NCBI GenBank assembly: GCA_947479905.1
Contig: CANKBJ010000007.1
Coordinates: 1-57,519, forward strand
Reading direction: 5' to 3'
Length of the DNA: 57,519 bases
From: Bradyrhizobiaceae bacterium
GTDB lineage: Bacteria > Pseudomonadota > Alphaproteobacteria > Rhizobiales > Xanthobacteraceae
In this document: positions 1 to 7,828 of the stretch, piece by piece
Numbering within the stretch: position 1 is the first letter of the stretch
Layout: every line of letters starts with the position of its first letter
Program-made: the position numbers and the translations under genes
Notes under the pieces: model-generated
Databases searched by the model: none
Told to the model about the DNA's origin: nothing
What the model saw: the letters and a program-made list of their open reading frames with translations, nothing else

Positions 1-419
1 ATGGTGGTCAGCGCCTTGGCAATGTCCTTGCTGCCCTTGATGCCGGCCGGATCGCTCTTCGGCCCGATCAGCACGAAGTCATTGTACATCACCGGACTTC
101 GCTTCACGCCGAAGCCGTCGGCGACGAATTTCTCTTCCTGCGCCTTGGCGTGGACGAAGACGACATCGGCATCGCCGCGCCGGCCGGTGTCGAGCGTCTG
201 GCCGGTGCCTTGCGAAATGACTTTCACCTCGATGCCGGTCTTGGCCTTGAACAGCGGCAGGATGTGACCGAACAGACCGGAGTCCTGAGTCGAAGTGGTC
301 GACGATACGATAATGGATTTATCCAGCGCCAGCGCCAGCGCCAGCGCCGGCGTGCCGGCGGCAACGGCGCCGCCGATGGCCGCGGCGATGAGCAGGCGAC
401 GATTGAACAGAGTGAGCAT
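1..419 (-). CDS. tupA: Tungstate ABC transporter substrate-binding protein TupA (N-terminal part)
   Basis: Periplasmic binding protein that would capture tungstate and deliver it to TupB-TupC. Only the first 139 residues lie in the window; the 3' end is beyond position 1. It begins MLTLFNRRLL, followed by a hydrophobic signal peptide ending in an unusual Ala-Leu run. The mature start carries the TupA hallmark SSTTSTQDSGLF, then a GTGQTLDTGRRGDADVVFVH stretch typical of the tungstate/molybdate-type binding fold. It is last in the tupB-tupC-tupA unit, 24 bases after tupC. Tungstate rather than molybdate is inferred from the TTSTQDSGL motif and the TupB/TupC partners. The start ATG at 417-419 has AGGAGG-like sequence just upstream (ccaGGAGGatcgct). 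Confidence 0.85.
   Translation of the reverse strand, partial: MLTLFNRRLLIAAAIGGAVAAGTPALALALALDKSIIVSSTTSTQDSGLFGHILPLFKAKTGIEVKVISQGTGQTLDTGRRGDADVVFVHAKAQEEKFVADGFGVKRSPVMYNDFVLIGPKSDPAGIKGSKDIAKALTT
323..346 (-). repeat. Hexanucleotide tandem repeat in the tupA signal peptide
   Basis: Four perfect CCAGCG units (plus strand) followed by a degenerate fifth. On the coding strand they read as alternating Ala and Leu at the end of the TupA signal peptide. Changes in unit number would be in-frame (two residues per unit), so slippage would lengthen or shorten the signal peptide without breaking the gene. Confidence 0.8.
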
Positions 420-443
420 AGCGATCCTCCTGGATGTGAACGG

Positions 444-1163
444 TCAAACGAGTAATTCGCCGGCGATGAACTTTCTGGCTTCGTCGCTGCGAGGGTTGTC
501 GAAAAAGTCCATGGCCGGTCCATGTTCGATCAGCCGGCCGCGATGCAGAAGCACGATGTCGCCGCCAAGCCGTCTGGCCTGGCCAAGATCGTGCGTCGAC
601 ATGACGACCTTGACGCCACGCGCGGCAACCGCCCGGATGATGTCCTCGATCGCCTTGGTCGCGGCCGGATCGAGACTGGCGGTCGACTCGTCGAGAAAAA
701 GGATGGCCGGGTCGCGGGCGAGCGCGCGGGCGAGGGCCAGGCGTTGCTGTTCGCCACCGGACAGGCGGCGCGCCGGCCGGCGGCCGAGCCCTTCAAGGCC
801 GACCAGCGCCAGCAGTTCATCGATACGCTCTGCGCGCGGCATGTTCGTCATCCCGAGCGCGTAGTCGATATTGGCGGCGGCCGAGCGCCGCAGCATCACC
901 GGCCGTTGAAACAGGATGGCGCGGCGCGTTGGCGGCGCATCGGCACGGCCGCCCCAGGTGATCTCGCCGTGCGTGAGCGGCGTCAATCCCATCGCAGCGC
1001 GCAGCAGCGTGGTCTTGCCGGCGCCGTTCGGGCCGATCAGCACCGTCGGCGTGCCGGCGTCCAGGCTCAACGATACGCCGTCGAGGATCGTCACCGCGCC
1101 GGCGACGACGGTCGCGTTGGCAAGGACAACCGGGAGATCGGCAAGAGGGGCTCGCATGGTCAT
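444..1163 (-). CDS. tupC: Tungstate ABC transporter ATP-binding protein TupC
   Basis: ATPase that powers tungstate import; cytoplasmic, docking on TupB. The 239-residue protein has a Walker A motif (GPNGAGKTTLL, about residues 43-53), the ABC signature LSGGEQQRLALARALA, a Walker B ending in ILFLDESTASLD, and the switch His in STHDLGQ. The start overlaps the tupB stop as ATGA (positions 1160-1163), so translation is probably coupled; a second ATG two codons later is possible. The length is that of a single-domain ABC ATPase without the molybdate-binding TOBE extension of ModC. The gene is short of evidence for tungstate by itself; the assignment rests on tupA next door. Confidence 0.85.
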   Translation of the reverse strand: MTMRAPLADLPVVLANATVVAGAVTILDGVSLSLDAGTPTVLIGPNGAGKTTLLRAAMGLTPLTHGEITWGGRADAPPTRRAILFQRPVMLRRSAAANIDYALGMTNMPRAERIDELLALVGLEGLGRRPARRLSGGEQQRLALARALARDPAILFLDESTASLDPAATKAIEDIIRAVAARGVKVVMSTHDLGQARRLGGDIVLLHRGRLIEHGPAMDFFDNPRSDEARKFIAGELLV

Positions 1164-1852
1164 CCCGCGTAGCGTTCGCCGGCCCGTCGCGCGCCCCAGG
1201 CCAGTGCGTTGATGACGATGATAATCGTGATGAGGACCAGGCCAAGGCCGATCGCCAGCGGCAAATCGCCCTTCGAGGTCTCGAGCGCGATCGCGGTGGT
1301 CATGGTGCGCGTGAAGCCATCGATGTTGCCGCCGACGATGATGATGGCGCCCACCTCCGCCGCGGCGCGTCCGAAGCCCGCGAGCAGCGCGGTCACAAGC
1401 GAAAACCGCGCGTCCCAGACCAGAGTAGCCACGCGGCCAATCGGGCCGACATCCAGCGCCGCCAATTCGTCGCGATATTCAGACCACAGGTCCTCGACCG
1501 TCTGCCGCGTCAGCGCGGCGATGATCGGCGCCACCAGCACGGTTTGTGCGATGATCATGGCCTGCGGCGTGAACAGCAGGCCCCACGAACCAAGCGGACC
1601 CGAGCGCGACAGCAGCAGATAGATGGCAAGACCGGCGACGACCGGCGGCAGGCCCATCAGCGCGTTGAGCACGACGATAACCCCGGCGCGGCCGGGAAAG
1701 CGGGTCAGGGCCAGAAGCGCGCCGAACGGCACGCCGATCAGCGCCGCGCACAACACGGCGCTGAGGCTCACCACCAGCGACAGGCCGACGATGGCGTAGA
1801 GGCCGGGATCGCCGGTCAGGACCAGTTGCAGGGCGGAGGTCTCACCGGTCAT
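1160..1852 (-). CDS. tupB: Tungstate ABC transporter permease TupB
   Basis: Inner-membrane permease of the tungstate importer. The protein has 230 residues with about five or six hydrophobic helices, the first starting near residue 15 (LYAIVGLSLVVSLSAVLCAALIG). The EAA-type coupling loop reads RDELAALDVGPIGRVATLVW. It is first in the minus-strand unit, followed by tupC with a 4-base ATGA overlap. The promoter must lie in 1853-2040; no clear -35/-10 pair or metal-oxyanion regulator site was recognised there. Tungsten-dependent formate dehydrogenases or aldehyde oxidoreductases would be the users, but none lies in this window. Confidence 0.85.
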   Translation of the reverse strand: MTGETSALQLVLTGDPGLYAIVGLSLVVSLSAVLCAALIGVPFGALLALTRFPGRAGVIVVLNALMGLPPVVAGLAIYLLLSRSGPLGSWGLLFTPQAMIIAQTVLVAPIIAALTRQTVEDLWSEYRDELAALDVGPIGRVATLVWDARFSLVTALLAGFGRAAAEVGAIIIVGGNIDGFTRTMTTAIALETSKGDLPLAIGLGLVLITIIIVINALAWGARRAGERYAG

Positions 1853-2040
1853 CGTTGGAACCTCGGGCTGCCGAATTCGCTGCGAATAGCTTCAATAAAG
1901 CGCCAAACCGGAAAGTAAAACAGGTCCAGCTCTATCGGACGATCGAGCGGGGCAATCAGAACTTGGCAAGTCGCCCGAATTGCCTTAACCCAGCGGCGCT
2001 TGCCGGCGCCGGGGCCTTTTGGACGAGACCTGCGCGGTGA
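1853..2040. other. Intergenic region upstream of tupB
   Basis: No gene recognised. It should contain the minus-strand promoter of tupBCA. The stretch around 1890-1935 is AT-richer than its surroundings. No convincing coding potential was found on either strand; small overlapping reading frames have no recognisable protein signature. Confidence 0.5.
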
Positions 2041-2069
2041 GGAGAGTGGCCGAGTGGCTGAAGGCGCAC
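2041..2069 (+). pseudogene. Truncated 5' half of a tRNA-Ser
   Basis: These 29 bases match the first 30 bases of the intact tRNA-Ser at 2129 except for one missing G at the end of the acceptor strand (GGAGAG-TGGCCGAG). They cover the acceptor 5' strand and D arm and stop exactly before the anticodon stem; what follows is a GC hairpin (gcgcgcttcgcgcgc) unrelated to a tRNA. It cannot fold into a tRNA. It may be a relic of tandem duplication or of a recombination event at the tRNA gene. Confidence 0.75.
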
Positions 2070-2128
2070 AAGCGCGCTTCGCGCGCGTCTTGATTGAAGG
2101 TGCGCGCGCCTTCGGCTGAGTTTGGTTT

Positions 2129-2218
2129 GGAGAGGTGGCCGAGTGGCTGAAGGCGCACGCTTGGAAAGCGTGTTTACGGGAAACCGTAACGTGGGTTCGA
2201 ATCCCACTCTCTCCGCCA
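2129..2218 (+). tRNA. tRNA-Ser (anticodon GGA)
   Basis: Class II tRNA with a long variable arm and an encoded CCA end (2216-2218). The acceptor strands 2129-2135 and 2208-2214 pair over seven positions including one G-U; the discriminator is G2215. The anticodon stem CACGC/GCGTG encloses the loop TTGGAAA, giving anticodon GGA at 2163-2165, which reads UCC and UCU serine codons. The variable arm forms ACGG-GAAA-CCGT. The T arm has GTGGG-TTCGAAT-CCCAC. All the conserved landmarks are present, so it is very probably functional. Confidence 0.97.
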
Positions 2219-2287
2219 ACCTTTGCGCATAGCTTGAGGCTATGGATTTTTATCCACCGGTATCGCTCGCCAATATTTAATCGTGGT

Positions 2288-3202
2288 CTATTCCTTGACC
2301 GCGCCGGTCATCGCCGAGACGTAGTGCTCGACAAAGAAGGCGTAGAGGATGACCAGCGGCAGCGAGCCGACCAGCGCGCCCGCCATCAGCGAGCCCCAGC
2401 GATAGACGTCGCCGTCGACGAATTCGTTGACGATGGCGACCGGCACGGTCTTGTTCTGCACCGATTGCAGGAAGGTCAGCGCGTAGATGAATTCGTTCCA
2501 GCAGAGCGTAAAGCAGAAGATGAAGGCCGAGATCAGCCCGGGGATCGCCAAAGGCAGCACGATCTGGGTCAGTATCTGCCAGCGGCTGGCGCCGTCGATC
2601 AGCGCGCATTCCTCAAGCTCATAGGGAATGGTCTTGAAGTAGCCCATCAGCAGCCAGGTCGAGAACGGAATGAGGATGGTCGGATAGACCAGGATCAGCG
2701 CCATCGGCGAATCGAACAGGCCGTAATTGTAAATGACGGTCGACAGCGGAATGAACAGGATCGACGGCGGCACGAGGTAGGCGAGGAAGATCAAGCCGCC
2801 GATGGTCTGCGCGCCCTTGAAGCGCAGCCGCACGATGGCGTAGGCGGCGAGCACGCTTGCCGCGATCGACAGCGCGGTGGCGCCGGCCGCGACATACATC
2901 GTGTTCCACAGCCACAGCGGATACTGCGATTCAAAGATGAGCTTGGAGATGTGCTGGAACGTCGGTTCCCAGGTCCAGAACGGGCTGACCCGCTCCATGT
3001 CGAGCAACTGGTTGTTCGGCTTGATGGCGGTGAGCGCCATCCAGTAGAACGGAAACAGCAGCACGACCAGGAAAATGCCGAGCGGCAGATACAAAGTCAC
3101 CAGCTGGCGCGGGATCGATTCCAGATAGCTCATGCCTTCGGAATGATCGTCCGAAGACTTCGACGGCGCAGCAGTTGCCGGCTTGACGGCGAGATCAGTC
3201 AT
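2288..3202 (-). CDS. Carbohydrate ABC transporter permease, MalG type
   Basis: Inner-membrane permease of the sugar-type importer, 304 residues with six expected helices. The coupling loop ELEECALIDGASRWQILTQI about 90 residues from the C-terminus is the EAA motif of the MalG/UgpE family. The start chosen is MTDLAVKPAT at 3202 because AAGGGG lies seven bases upstream; the longer reading frame (to 3268) only adds sequence that reads through a ghost of the neighbouring gene. It is the last gene of the transporter unit and partners with the permease at 3284. Substrate unknown; the dehydratase and SDR upstream suggest a sugar or sugar acid. Confidence 0.85.
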   Translation of the reverse strand: MTDLAVKPATAAPSKSSDDHSEGMSYLESIPRQLVTLYLPLGIFLVVLLFPFYWMALTAIKPNNQLLDMERVSPFWTWEPTFQHISKLIFESQYPLWLWNTMYVAAGATALSIAASVLAAYAIVRLRFKGAQTIGGLIFLAYLVPPSILFIPLSTVIYNYGLFDSPMALILVYPTILIPFSTWLLMGYFKTIPYELEECALIDGASRWQILTQIVLPLAIPGLISAFIFCFTLCWNEFIYALTFLQSVQNKTVPVAIVNEFVDGDVYRWGSLMAGALVGSLPLVILYAFFVEHYVSAMTGAVKE

Positions 3203-3227
3203 TGTCGGCCCCTTGCTGCCACTTGCG
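3195..3227 (-). repeat. Ghost copy of the upstream permease C-terminus
   Basis: On the minus strand this reads RKWQQGADND followed by a stop, exactly the last ten residues plus stop of the permease at 3284-4237 (its copy is at 3284-3316, 89 bases away). The two copies differ at four bases, all silent (AAG/AAA, CAA/CAG, GGG/GGA, GAC/GAT). The ATG of the downstream permease (3202) lies inside this ghost, so the original junction was probably an overlapping stop-start. Confidence 0.8.
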
Positions 3228-3283
3228 GCAGCGCGCGTGGCGCCTGCGCCATTCGCGCAAGAGAACAATGCAGCGGCCGTGTC

Positions 3284-4237
3284 TCAATCATTGTCGGCTC
3301 CCTGCTGCCATTTGCGCCGCTGCAGGCCGAACCACGAGATCATGATAGCGAACAGCAGGAACGGGATCATCGCGGTGGCGATCGCGGCGCCTTCGCCGAG
3401 CGAACCGCCCATGATCGCCCGCTGATAGGACAACGTCGCCATCAGATGTGTGGCGTTGACCGGGCCGCCGCGGGTCATTGCCCAGATCAACTGGAAGTCG
3501 GTGAACGTGAACAGCACCGAGAAGGTCATGACCACGGCGATGATCGGCGTCAGCAGCGGATAGGTGATGTAGCGGAAGCGCTGCCACGGCGTCGCACCGT
3601 CGAGCGTCGCTGCTTCATACAGCGACGGCGACACGGTCTGCAGGCCGGCAAGCAAAGTGATCGCGACGAAGGGAACGCCGCGCCAGATATTGGCGAAGAT
3701 CGTCGACCAGCGCGCATTCCACGGATCGCCGAGGAAATCGATATTGGTGCTGATGAGGCCGATTTTCTTCAGCGTCCACGACAGGATCGAGAACTGCGTG
3801 TCGTAGATCCACCAGAACGCAATCGCCGACAGCACCGTCGGTACGATGAAAGGAATCAGAATCGCGGCGCGGATCATCGCCTTGAACGGCAAGCTCTTGT
3901 TCAAGAGCAGCGCGAGATAAAGTCCGGCGGCGAATTTGATGGCGCTGGCGACGATCGTATAGAGCAAGGTGTTGAACACCGAGGTCCAGAAGATCGAGTC
4001 GCCGCCCAGCCACTCGTAGTTCTCAAGGCCGATGAACTCGCCGGCGCGGCCGATCTTGGTATCGGTGAATGACAGCCAGACACCGAGGCCAAGCGGATAG
4101 GCGAGAAACAGAATCAGGAAGCCGAGCGCCGGCACCATGAACCACCAGCCGAGCCATTGCCGGTTGGTCTTCAAACGGGACCATGCCGTCGGCTCGTTTA
4201 TCGGCGCACGCTGCGTTGGGAAGGTGGCATCGACCAT
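3284..4237 (-). CDS. Carbohydrate ABC transporter permease, MalF type
   Basis: Inner-membrane permease of 317 residues, pairing with the MalG-type permease downstream. It starts with a polar N-terminus (MVDATFPTQRAP), then six predicted helices beginning at WWFMVPALGFLILFLAYPLG. The EAA loop is SLYEAATLDGATPWQRFRYI. Its last ten codons are duplicated in the gap before the next gene. About 115 bases containing two strong hairpins separate it from the binding-protein gene upstream. Confidence 0.87.
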   Translation of the reverse strand: MVDATFPTQRAPINEPTAWSRLKTNRQWLGWWFMVPALGFLILFLAYPLGLGVWLSFTDTKIGRAGEFIGLENYEWLGGDSIFWTSVFNTLLYTIVASAIKFAAGLYLALLLNKSLPFKAMIRAAILIPFIVPTVLSAIAFWWIYDTQFSILSWTLKKIGLISTNIDFLGDPWNARWSTIFANIWRGVPFVAITLLAGLQTVSPSLYEAATLDGATPWQRFRYITYPLLTPIIAVVMTFSVLFTFTDFQLIWAMTRGGPVNATHLMATLSYQRAIMGGSLGEGAAIATAMIPFLLFAIMISWFGLQRRKWQQGADND

Positions 4238-4274
4238 GAGGCTTTACTGTCATCCAAGGCTTTAAAGAGAAGGC

Positions 4275-4302
4275 CCGGACCCTGCCTTTCAACAGGGTCC
4301 GG
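4275..4302 (-). terminator. Intercistronic hairpin 1 between binding protein and permeases
   Basis: Perfect 10-bp stem (CCGGACCCTG at 4275-4284, CAGGGTCCGG at 4293-4302) with an 8-base loop. It has no T-run on either side, so it is more likely an mRNA-stabilising or attenuating hairpin than a full terminator. It lies between the binding-protein stop (4353) and the permease start (4237). Confidence 0.65.
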
Positions 4303-4311
4303 GGAAGTCCA

Positions 4312-4343
4312 GCCGGCGGCCGCCGTTATTCGGGGCCGCCGGC
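4312..4343 (-). terminator. Intercistronic hairpin 2 between binding protein and permeases
   Basis: Second perfect 10-bp stem (GCCGGCGGCC at 4312-4321, GGCCGCCGGC at 4334-4343) with a 12-base loop and no T-run, ten bases before the binding-protein stop codon. Together with hairpin 1 it would protect the 3' end of the binding-protein mRNA and reduce read-through to the permeases. Confidence 0.65.
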
Positions 4344-4352
4344 ACGCATTCG

Positions 4353-5666
4353 TTAGCGATAGATGCGCTTGGCCTGCCGCTCGGCCACCGCGATGGCGCC
4401 CTTGGCGTCTTCACGGCCCGTCGCGTAGTTTGCGAACATATCGAACACGACGAAGTCAGCGATCGCCGCCGCCGCCTTTTCGCCGAGCGAGCCCTGACCG
4501 CCGGGGGTCAGCGTGCGCTTGGAGACGTCGCGGTACGGCGTGCGCTTCGGATCGGCGGTCCACACCGGGTTCTTGTCGTAGTCGTTGAGGAAGTGCGACA
4601 GATAGCCCTGCGCCGCCGCGATCCACGGATTGAAGTTCTCGGCTTCGAGCATGAAGGCGCTCAGGGCCTTACAGGCCTGCGGCGCCTTGGTGAAGTTGAA
4701 GGTGAGGATCGGGAAGGCGAGATGCAGTTCGGTCGGCTTGCCGACTGGGCCGACCGGCATGTAGGCGTGGTTCATGTCGTCGGCGACGGGCTTGTTGTCC
4801 TTCTGCGCCGCGACATAGATCGAGATGCCGTTCGACGTCAGATGCAAGTCGCCGGCCACGAAGATCTTGTTGTTCGACGAATCGTTCCACGACGCGGTGC
4901 CGGGGATGAAGGTCTCGTACAGGGCCTTGACGTATTCCAGCGCCTTCACGGTTTCCGGCGAGTTGATGACGACCTTGTCGTTCTTGTCGACCAGGTTGCC
5001 GCCATGCGCCCAGAGCGCCCAGTGCAGCCAGGTGTTGGCGTCGCCTGAAGCGTGGCCGAGCGCAAAGCCGGCCGGGGTGTTGTTCTTCTTCAGCGCCTTG
5101 CAGAGTTCGAGGAAGGCGGCGGTGTCCTTCGGGAATTCCTTGAAGCCCGCCTTTTCCATCGACGAGATGCGGTAGTTCATCAGGCCGCCGGTGGTGGCGA
5201 CCGGAATGCCGATCCACTTGTTGCCGGACTTGCCATACATTTCGGCCGAGGCGGTCCAGCCGCCGTACTTCTTGCCGAGATAGTTGGCGACGTCTGTCAT
5301 GTCCATGCACTTGGCCGGGAACAGATGCGGCAGCGAATAGAGGCCCCACACCATGTCGAGGCCTTGCCCGGTGTTGGCAACCACGGAAGCCTTCGGCTGA
5401 ATGTCTTCGAAGGATTCGTTGGTTACGATGACTTCGACGCCGGTCGCGGCCTTGAAGGCGGCGATCATCTTGAGGAAGGCTTCGTCCTCGGCCGGCACGA
5501 AGCGGCGCCAGCGCATCAGGTTGATCTTGGCGCCCTTCTCGGCCTTCCAGGGCGCTGCCTGCGCCCAGGCCTTGGCCCAGTCGAGCAAGGCTGGTCCTGT
5601 CAGTGCGGCCGCGGCCGCGAATGCGGTGCCGCCCTTGACCATGGTGCGGCGGGTAAATTCAGTCAT
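4353..5666 (-). CDS. ABC transporter substrate-binding protein, family 1 (sugar type)
   Basis: Periplasmic receptor of the sugar-type importer, 437 residues. The N-terminus MTEFTRRTMVKGGTAF is a twin-arginine signal (RRTMVKG) followed by an Ala-rich hydrophobic core and a probable cleavage after AWAQA. The mature part has the family 1 pattern: an early FKAATGVEVIV strand-helix unit, NTGQGLDMVWG, and a C-terminal helix-rich lobe. It lies 36 bases after the (frameshifted) ATPase gene and before the two permeases. Export in folded form by Tat is unusual but common for this group. The ligand cannot be read from the sequence. Confidence 0.88.
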   Translation of the reverse strand: MTEFTRRTMVKGGTAFAAAAALTGPALLDWAKAWAQAAPWKAEKGAKINLMRWRRFVPAEDEAFLKMIAAFKAATGVEVIVTNESFEDIQPKASVVANTGQGLDMVWGLYSLPHLFPAKCMDMTDVANYLGKKYGGWTASAEMYGKSGNKWIGIPVATTGGLMNYRISSMEKAGFKEFPKDTAAFLELCKALKKNNTPAGFALGHASGDANTWLHWALWAHGGNLVDKNDKVVINSPETVKALEYVKALYETFIPGTASWNDSSNNKIFVAGDLHLTSNGISIYVAAQKDNKPVADDMNHAYMPVGPVGKPTELHLAFPILTFNFTKAPQACKALSAFMLEAENFNPWIAAAQGYLSHFLNDYDKNPVWTADPKRTPYRDVSKRTLTPGGQGSLGEKAAAAIADFVVFDMFANYATGREDAKGAIAVAERQAKRIYR

Positions 5667-5702
5667 CGTATCCCTCCCTTTATCGTCCTTTTTGAGTGAA
5701 GT

Positions 5703-6769
5703 TTACGCGTTCAGTCGCTTACCGGTTGCCTCGTCGAACAGATGGACAAGCCCTGCGTTCGGTTTGAGCCGAACCTTCTCGCCAGGATTGAATTGATGCC
5801 GTTCGCGGAATACCGCGACGACTTCTTCGCCGCCGAGCTTGGCGAAAACCTGGGTTTCCGAACCGGTCGGCTCGATCACGACGATCTCCGCCTCGGCGCC
5901 GTCGTCGGCCAGGGTGAAATGCTCGGGGCGGATGCCGTAGACGGCGGCGCGGCCATTGACGCTCGCCGGCGCATTCGAAATCGGCAGCTTGATGCCGTTC
6001 GGTCCTTCGAAGATGGCGCTGCCGTTGACCCTGATCGTGCCTTTGAGAAAATTCATCGCCGGCGAGCCAATGAAGCCGGCGACGAACTGGTTGGCCGGGT
6101 TGTCATACAGTTCGAGCGGCGTGCCGATCTGCTCGACGATGCCGTCATGCATGACGACGATCTTGTCGGCCATGGTCATGGCTTCGATCTGGTCGTGTGT
6201 GACGTAGACCGTCGTGGTCTTCAGCCGCTGGTGCAGCTCCTTGATCTCGGTGCGCATCTGCACGCGTAGCTTGGCGTCGAGGTTCGACAACGGTTCGTCG
6301 AACAGAAACACCTGCGGATCGCGCACGATGGCGCGCCCATGGCGACGCGCTGGCGCTGGCCGCCGGACAATTGGCGTGGAAAGCGCTCGAGATAAGGACC
6401 GAGATCGAGAATGGCGGCGGCCCGATTGACGCGGGTGTCGATCTCTTCCTTCGGCGCTCCGCGTAGTTTCAGCGAGAACGCCATATTGGCGGCGACGGTC
6501 ATGTGCGGATAGAGCGCGTAATTCTGGAACACCATGGCGATGTCGCGCTCTTTCGGCGGCAGGTTGTTTACCACCCGGTCGCCGATCGATATCTCGCCTC
6601 CGGTGATGTTTTCCAGACCGGCGATCATGCGCAAGAGTGTCGACTTGCCGCAGCCGGAAGGCCCGACCAGCACGACGAATTCACCATCTGTAATAGAGAT
6701 ATCAACGCCGTGAATGACGTCCGTCGCGCCATAGGATTTGCGCACGTCGCGGATTGCGACCGAAGCCAT
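5703..6769 (-). pseudogene. Sugar ABC transporter ATPase (UgpC/MalK type), frameshifted
   Basis: Would be the 355-residue ATPase for the importer. The 5' frame (6769 down to about 6340) gives [20 protein letters not shown], Walker [12 protein letters not shown] and [12 protein letters not shown], then goes out of frame. The 3' frame (from about 6330 to 5703) resumes at [20 protein letters not shown] and carries the C-terminal TOBE-type regulatory domain. Restoring one C in the GGCGCG stretch near 6331-6338 rejoins the frames as [12 protein letters not shown], the family consensus. Either a recent 1-base deletion or a sequencing error; the rest of the gene shows no decay. If real, the importer needs an ATPase from elsewhere. 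Confidence 0.85.
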
Positions 6770-6938
6770 ACGTTATCCTCCCAAAGCACGCCCTTTTGGA
6801 GCGTCGCCACGCGGGGGATGTTTCCCTCTCGCGCGTCTCGTCATCAATTCGGCTGTAACGAGTTAGAAAAACAGCCAAATTCTAGGTCATATCATCATAC
6901 GATACGCGGTGAGGCAAGTGTGCATGCAAATGAGATTT

Positions 6939-7016
6939 GTAGCCCGGGTGGAGCGAAGCGCAACCCGGGGACGATTTTTATGCTGTCCCGGGTTTCGCTG
7001 CGCTCACCCGCGCTAC
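6939..7016. repeat. Imperfect palindromic intergenic repeat (GTAGCCCGGG type)
   Basis: Left arm GTAGCCCGGGTGGAGCGAAG, right arm the near-complement ending CACCCGCGCTAC, with a short AT-rich centre (acgatttttatgctg). This resembles interspersed palindromes common in Bradyrhizobiaceae intergenic DNA. It lies between the ATPase start (6769) and the SDR stop (7039), so on the transcript it would form a large hairpin between catabolic and transport genes. The rest of 6770-6938 holds no gene that I can see. Confidence 0.7.
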
Positions 7017-7038
7017 AGGGTGCGGAATATCCCCGCAC

Positions 7039-7797
7039 TCACATCGTCATGCCGCCGTCGATTTGCAGCGTCTGGCCGGTAAAGTAGCTGGAATCATCCG
7101 ACGCCAGCCACACCGCGCCGGCGGCGATTTCCTCCGGCGTGCCGAGGCGGCCGATCGGCTGGCGATCGATAAAGTCCTGGCGAACTTGCTTCAGCGTTTT
7201 GGAAAGCTTTTTGGCGTTGGTGGCGATGCGGCCGTCCAGCGATGGCGACTGGATGGTTCCGGGACAGATCGCGTTGACGCGGATGCCCTTGCGGATGAAG
7301 TCGGCCGCCATCGCCTTGGTGAGGCCGATCACCGCCGCCTTGGTGGCGCCATAGGCATAACGGTTGGGCAGGCCGCGCAATGACGACGCCACCGACGCGA
7401 TGTTGATGATCGAGCCGCCGCCATGCTTCAGCATCGCCGGCACGAAGGCGCGGTACATGCGGTGCATCGATTTCACGTTGAGGTCGAAGGAGAAGTCCCA
7501 GTCGTCTTCCGAACATTCCAGCACACTGCCCTGGTGCACGAAGCCGGCGCAGTTGGCGAGAATATCGGGCGCGCCGAATGTCTTGATGACGTCCTTGGCC
7601 AGCGCATTGACCTTCGCGGTGTCGCGCACGTCGAGCGCAAGCAACGTCGCCTTCTTCAAACCTTTCAGCTTGGCCGCGTCGAGATCTGTGGCGATCACCG
7701 TTGCGCCTTCGGCGATGAAGGCTTCCGCGATCGCCCGCCCGATGCCCTGGCCCGCCGCCGTCACGACCGCGACCTTGCCTTTTAATCGTCCGCTCAC
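7039..7797 (-). CDS. SDR-family NAD(P)-dependent dehydrogenase
   Basis: Cytoplasmic oxidoreductase of 252 residues, the classical SDR length. Cofactor motif TAAGQGIGRA near residue 13 (TGxxxGxG with the first Gly replaced by Ala), acidic residue after strand 2 (ATDLDAAKL, suggesting NAD preference), NCAGFVH, catalytic Ser in INIASVASS, Tyr and Lys in YAYGATKAAV, and a C-terminal GQTLQIDGGMTM. The sequence is closest by eye to the DHRS6/BDH2-like group, which includes 2-keto-3-deoxy-L-fuconate dehydrogenases. With the adjacent dehydratase this suggests oxidation of a 2-keto-3-deoxy sugar acid; the exact substrate is inference. It lies 31 bases after the dehydratase gene. Confidence 0.87.
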   Translation of the reverse strand: MSGRLKGKVAVVTAAGQGIGRAIAEAFIAEGATVIATDLDAAKLKGLKKATLLALDVRDTAKVNALAKDVIKTFGAPDILANCAGFVHQGSVLECSEDDWDFSFDLNVKSMHRMYRAFVPAMLKHGGGSIINIASVASSLRGLPNRYAYGATKAAVIGLTKAMAADFIRKGIRVNAICPGTIQSPSLDGRIATNAKKLSKTLKQVRQDFIDRQPIGRLGTPEEIAAGAVWLASDDSSYFTGQTLQIDGGMTM

Positions 7798-7828
7798 AGG
7801 AAACCTCTTGGCGTATGGAAATTGCGTT

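Noticed and set aside
444-1852. Assignment of the first importer as molybdate ModABC
   Set aside because: The binding protein has the TTSTQDSGL motif of TupA and the ATPase lacks a molybdate-binding C-terminal extension.
2135-4072. Plus-strand reading frame of 645 codons running from the tRNA through both permease genes
   Set aside because: It starts inside the tRNA and lies opposite two clear permeases; its Arg/Asp/Gln-rich content is typical of an antisense shadow.
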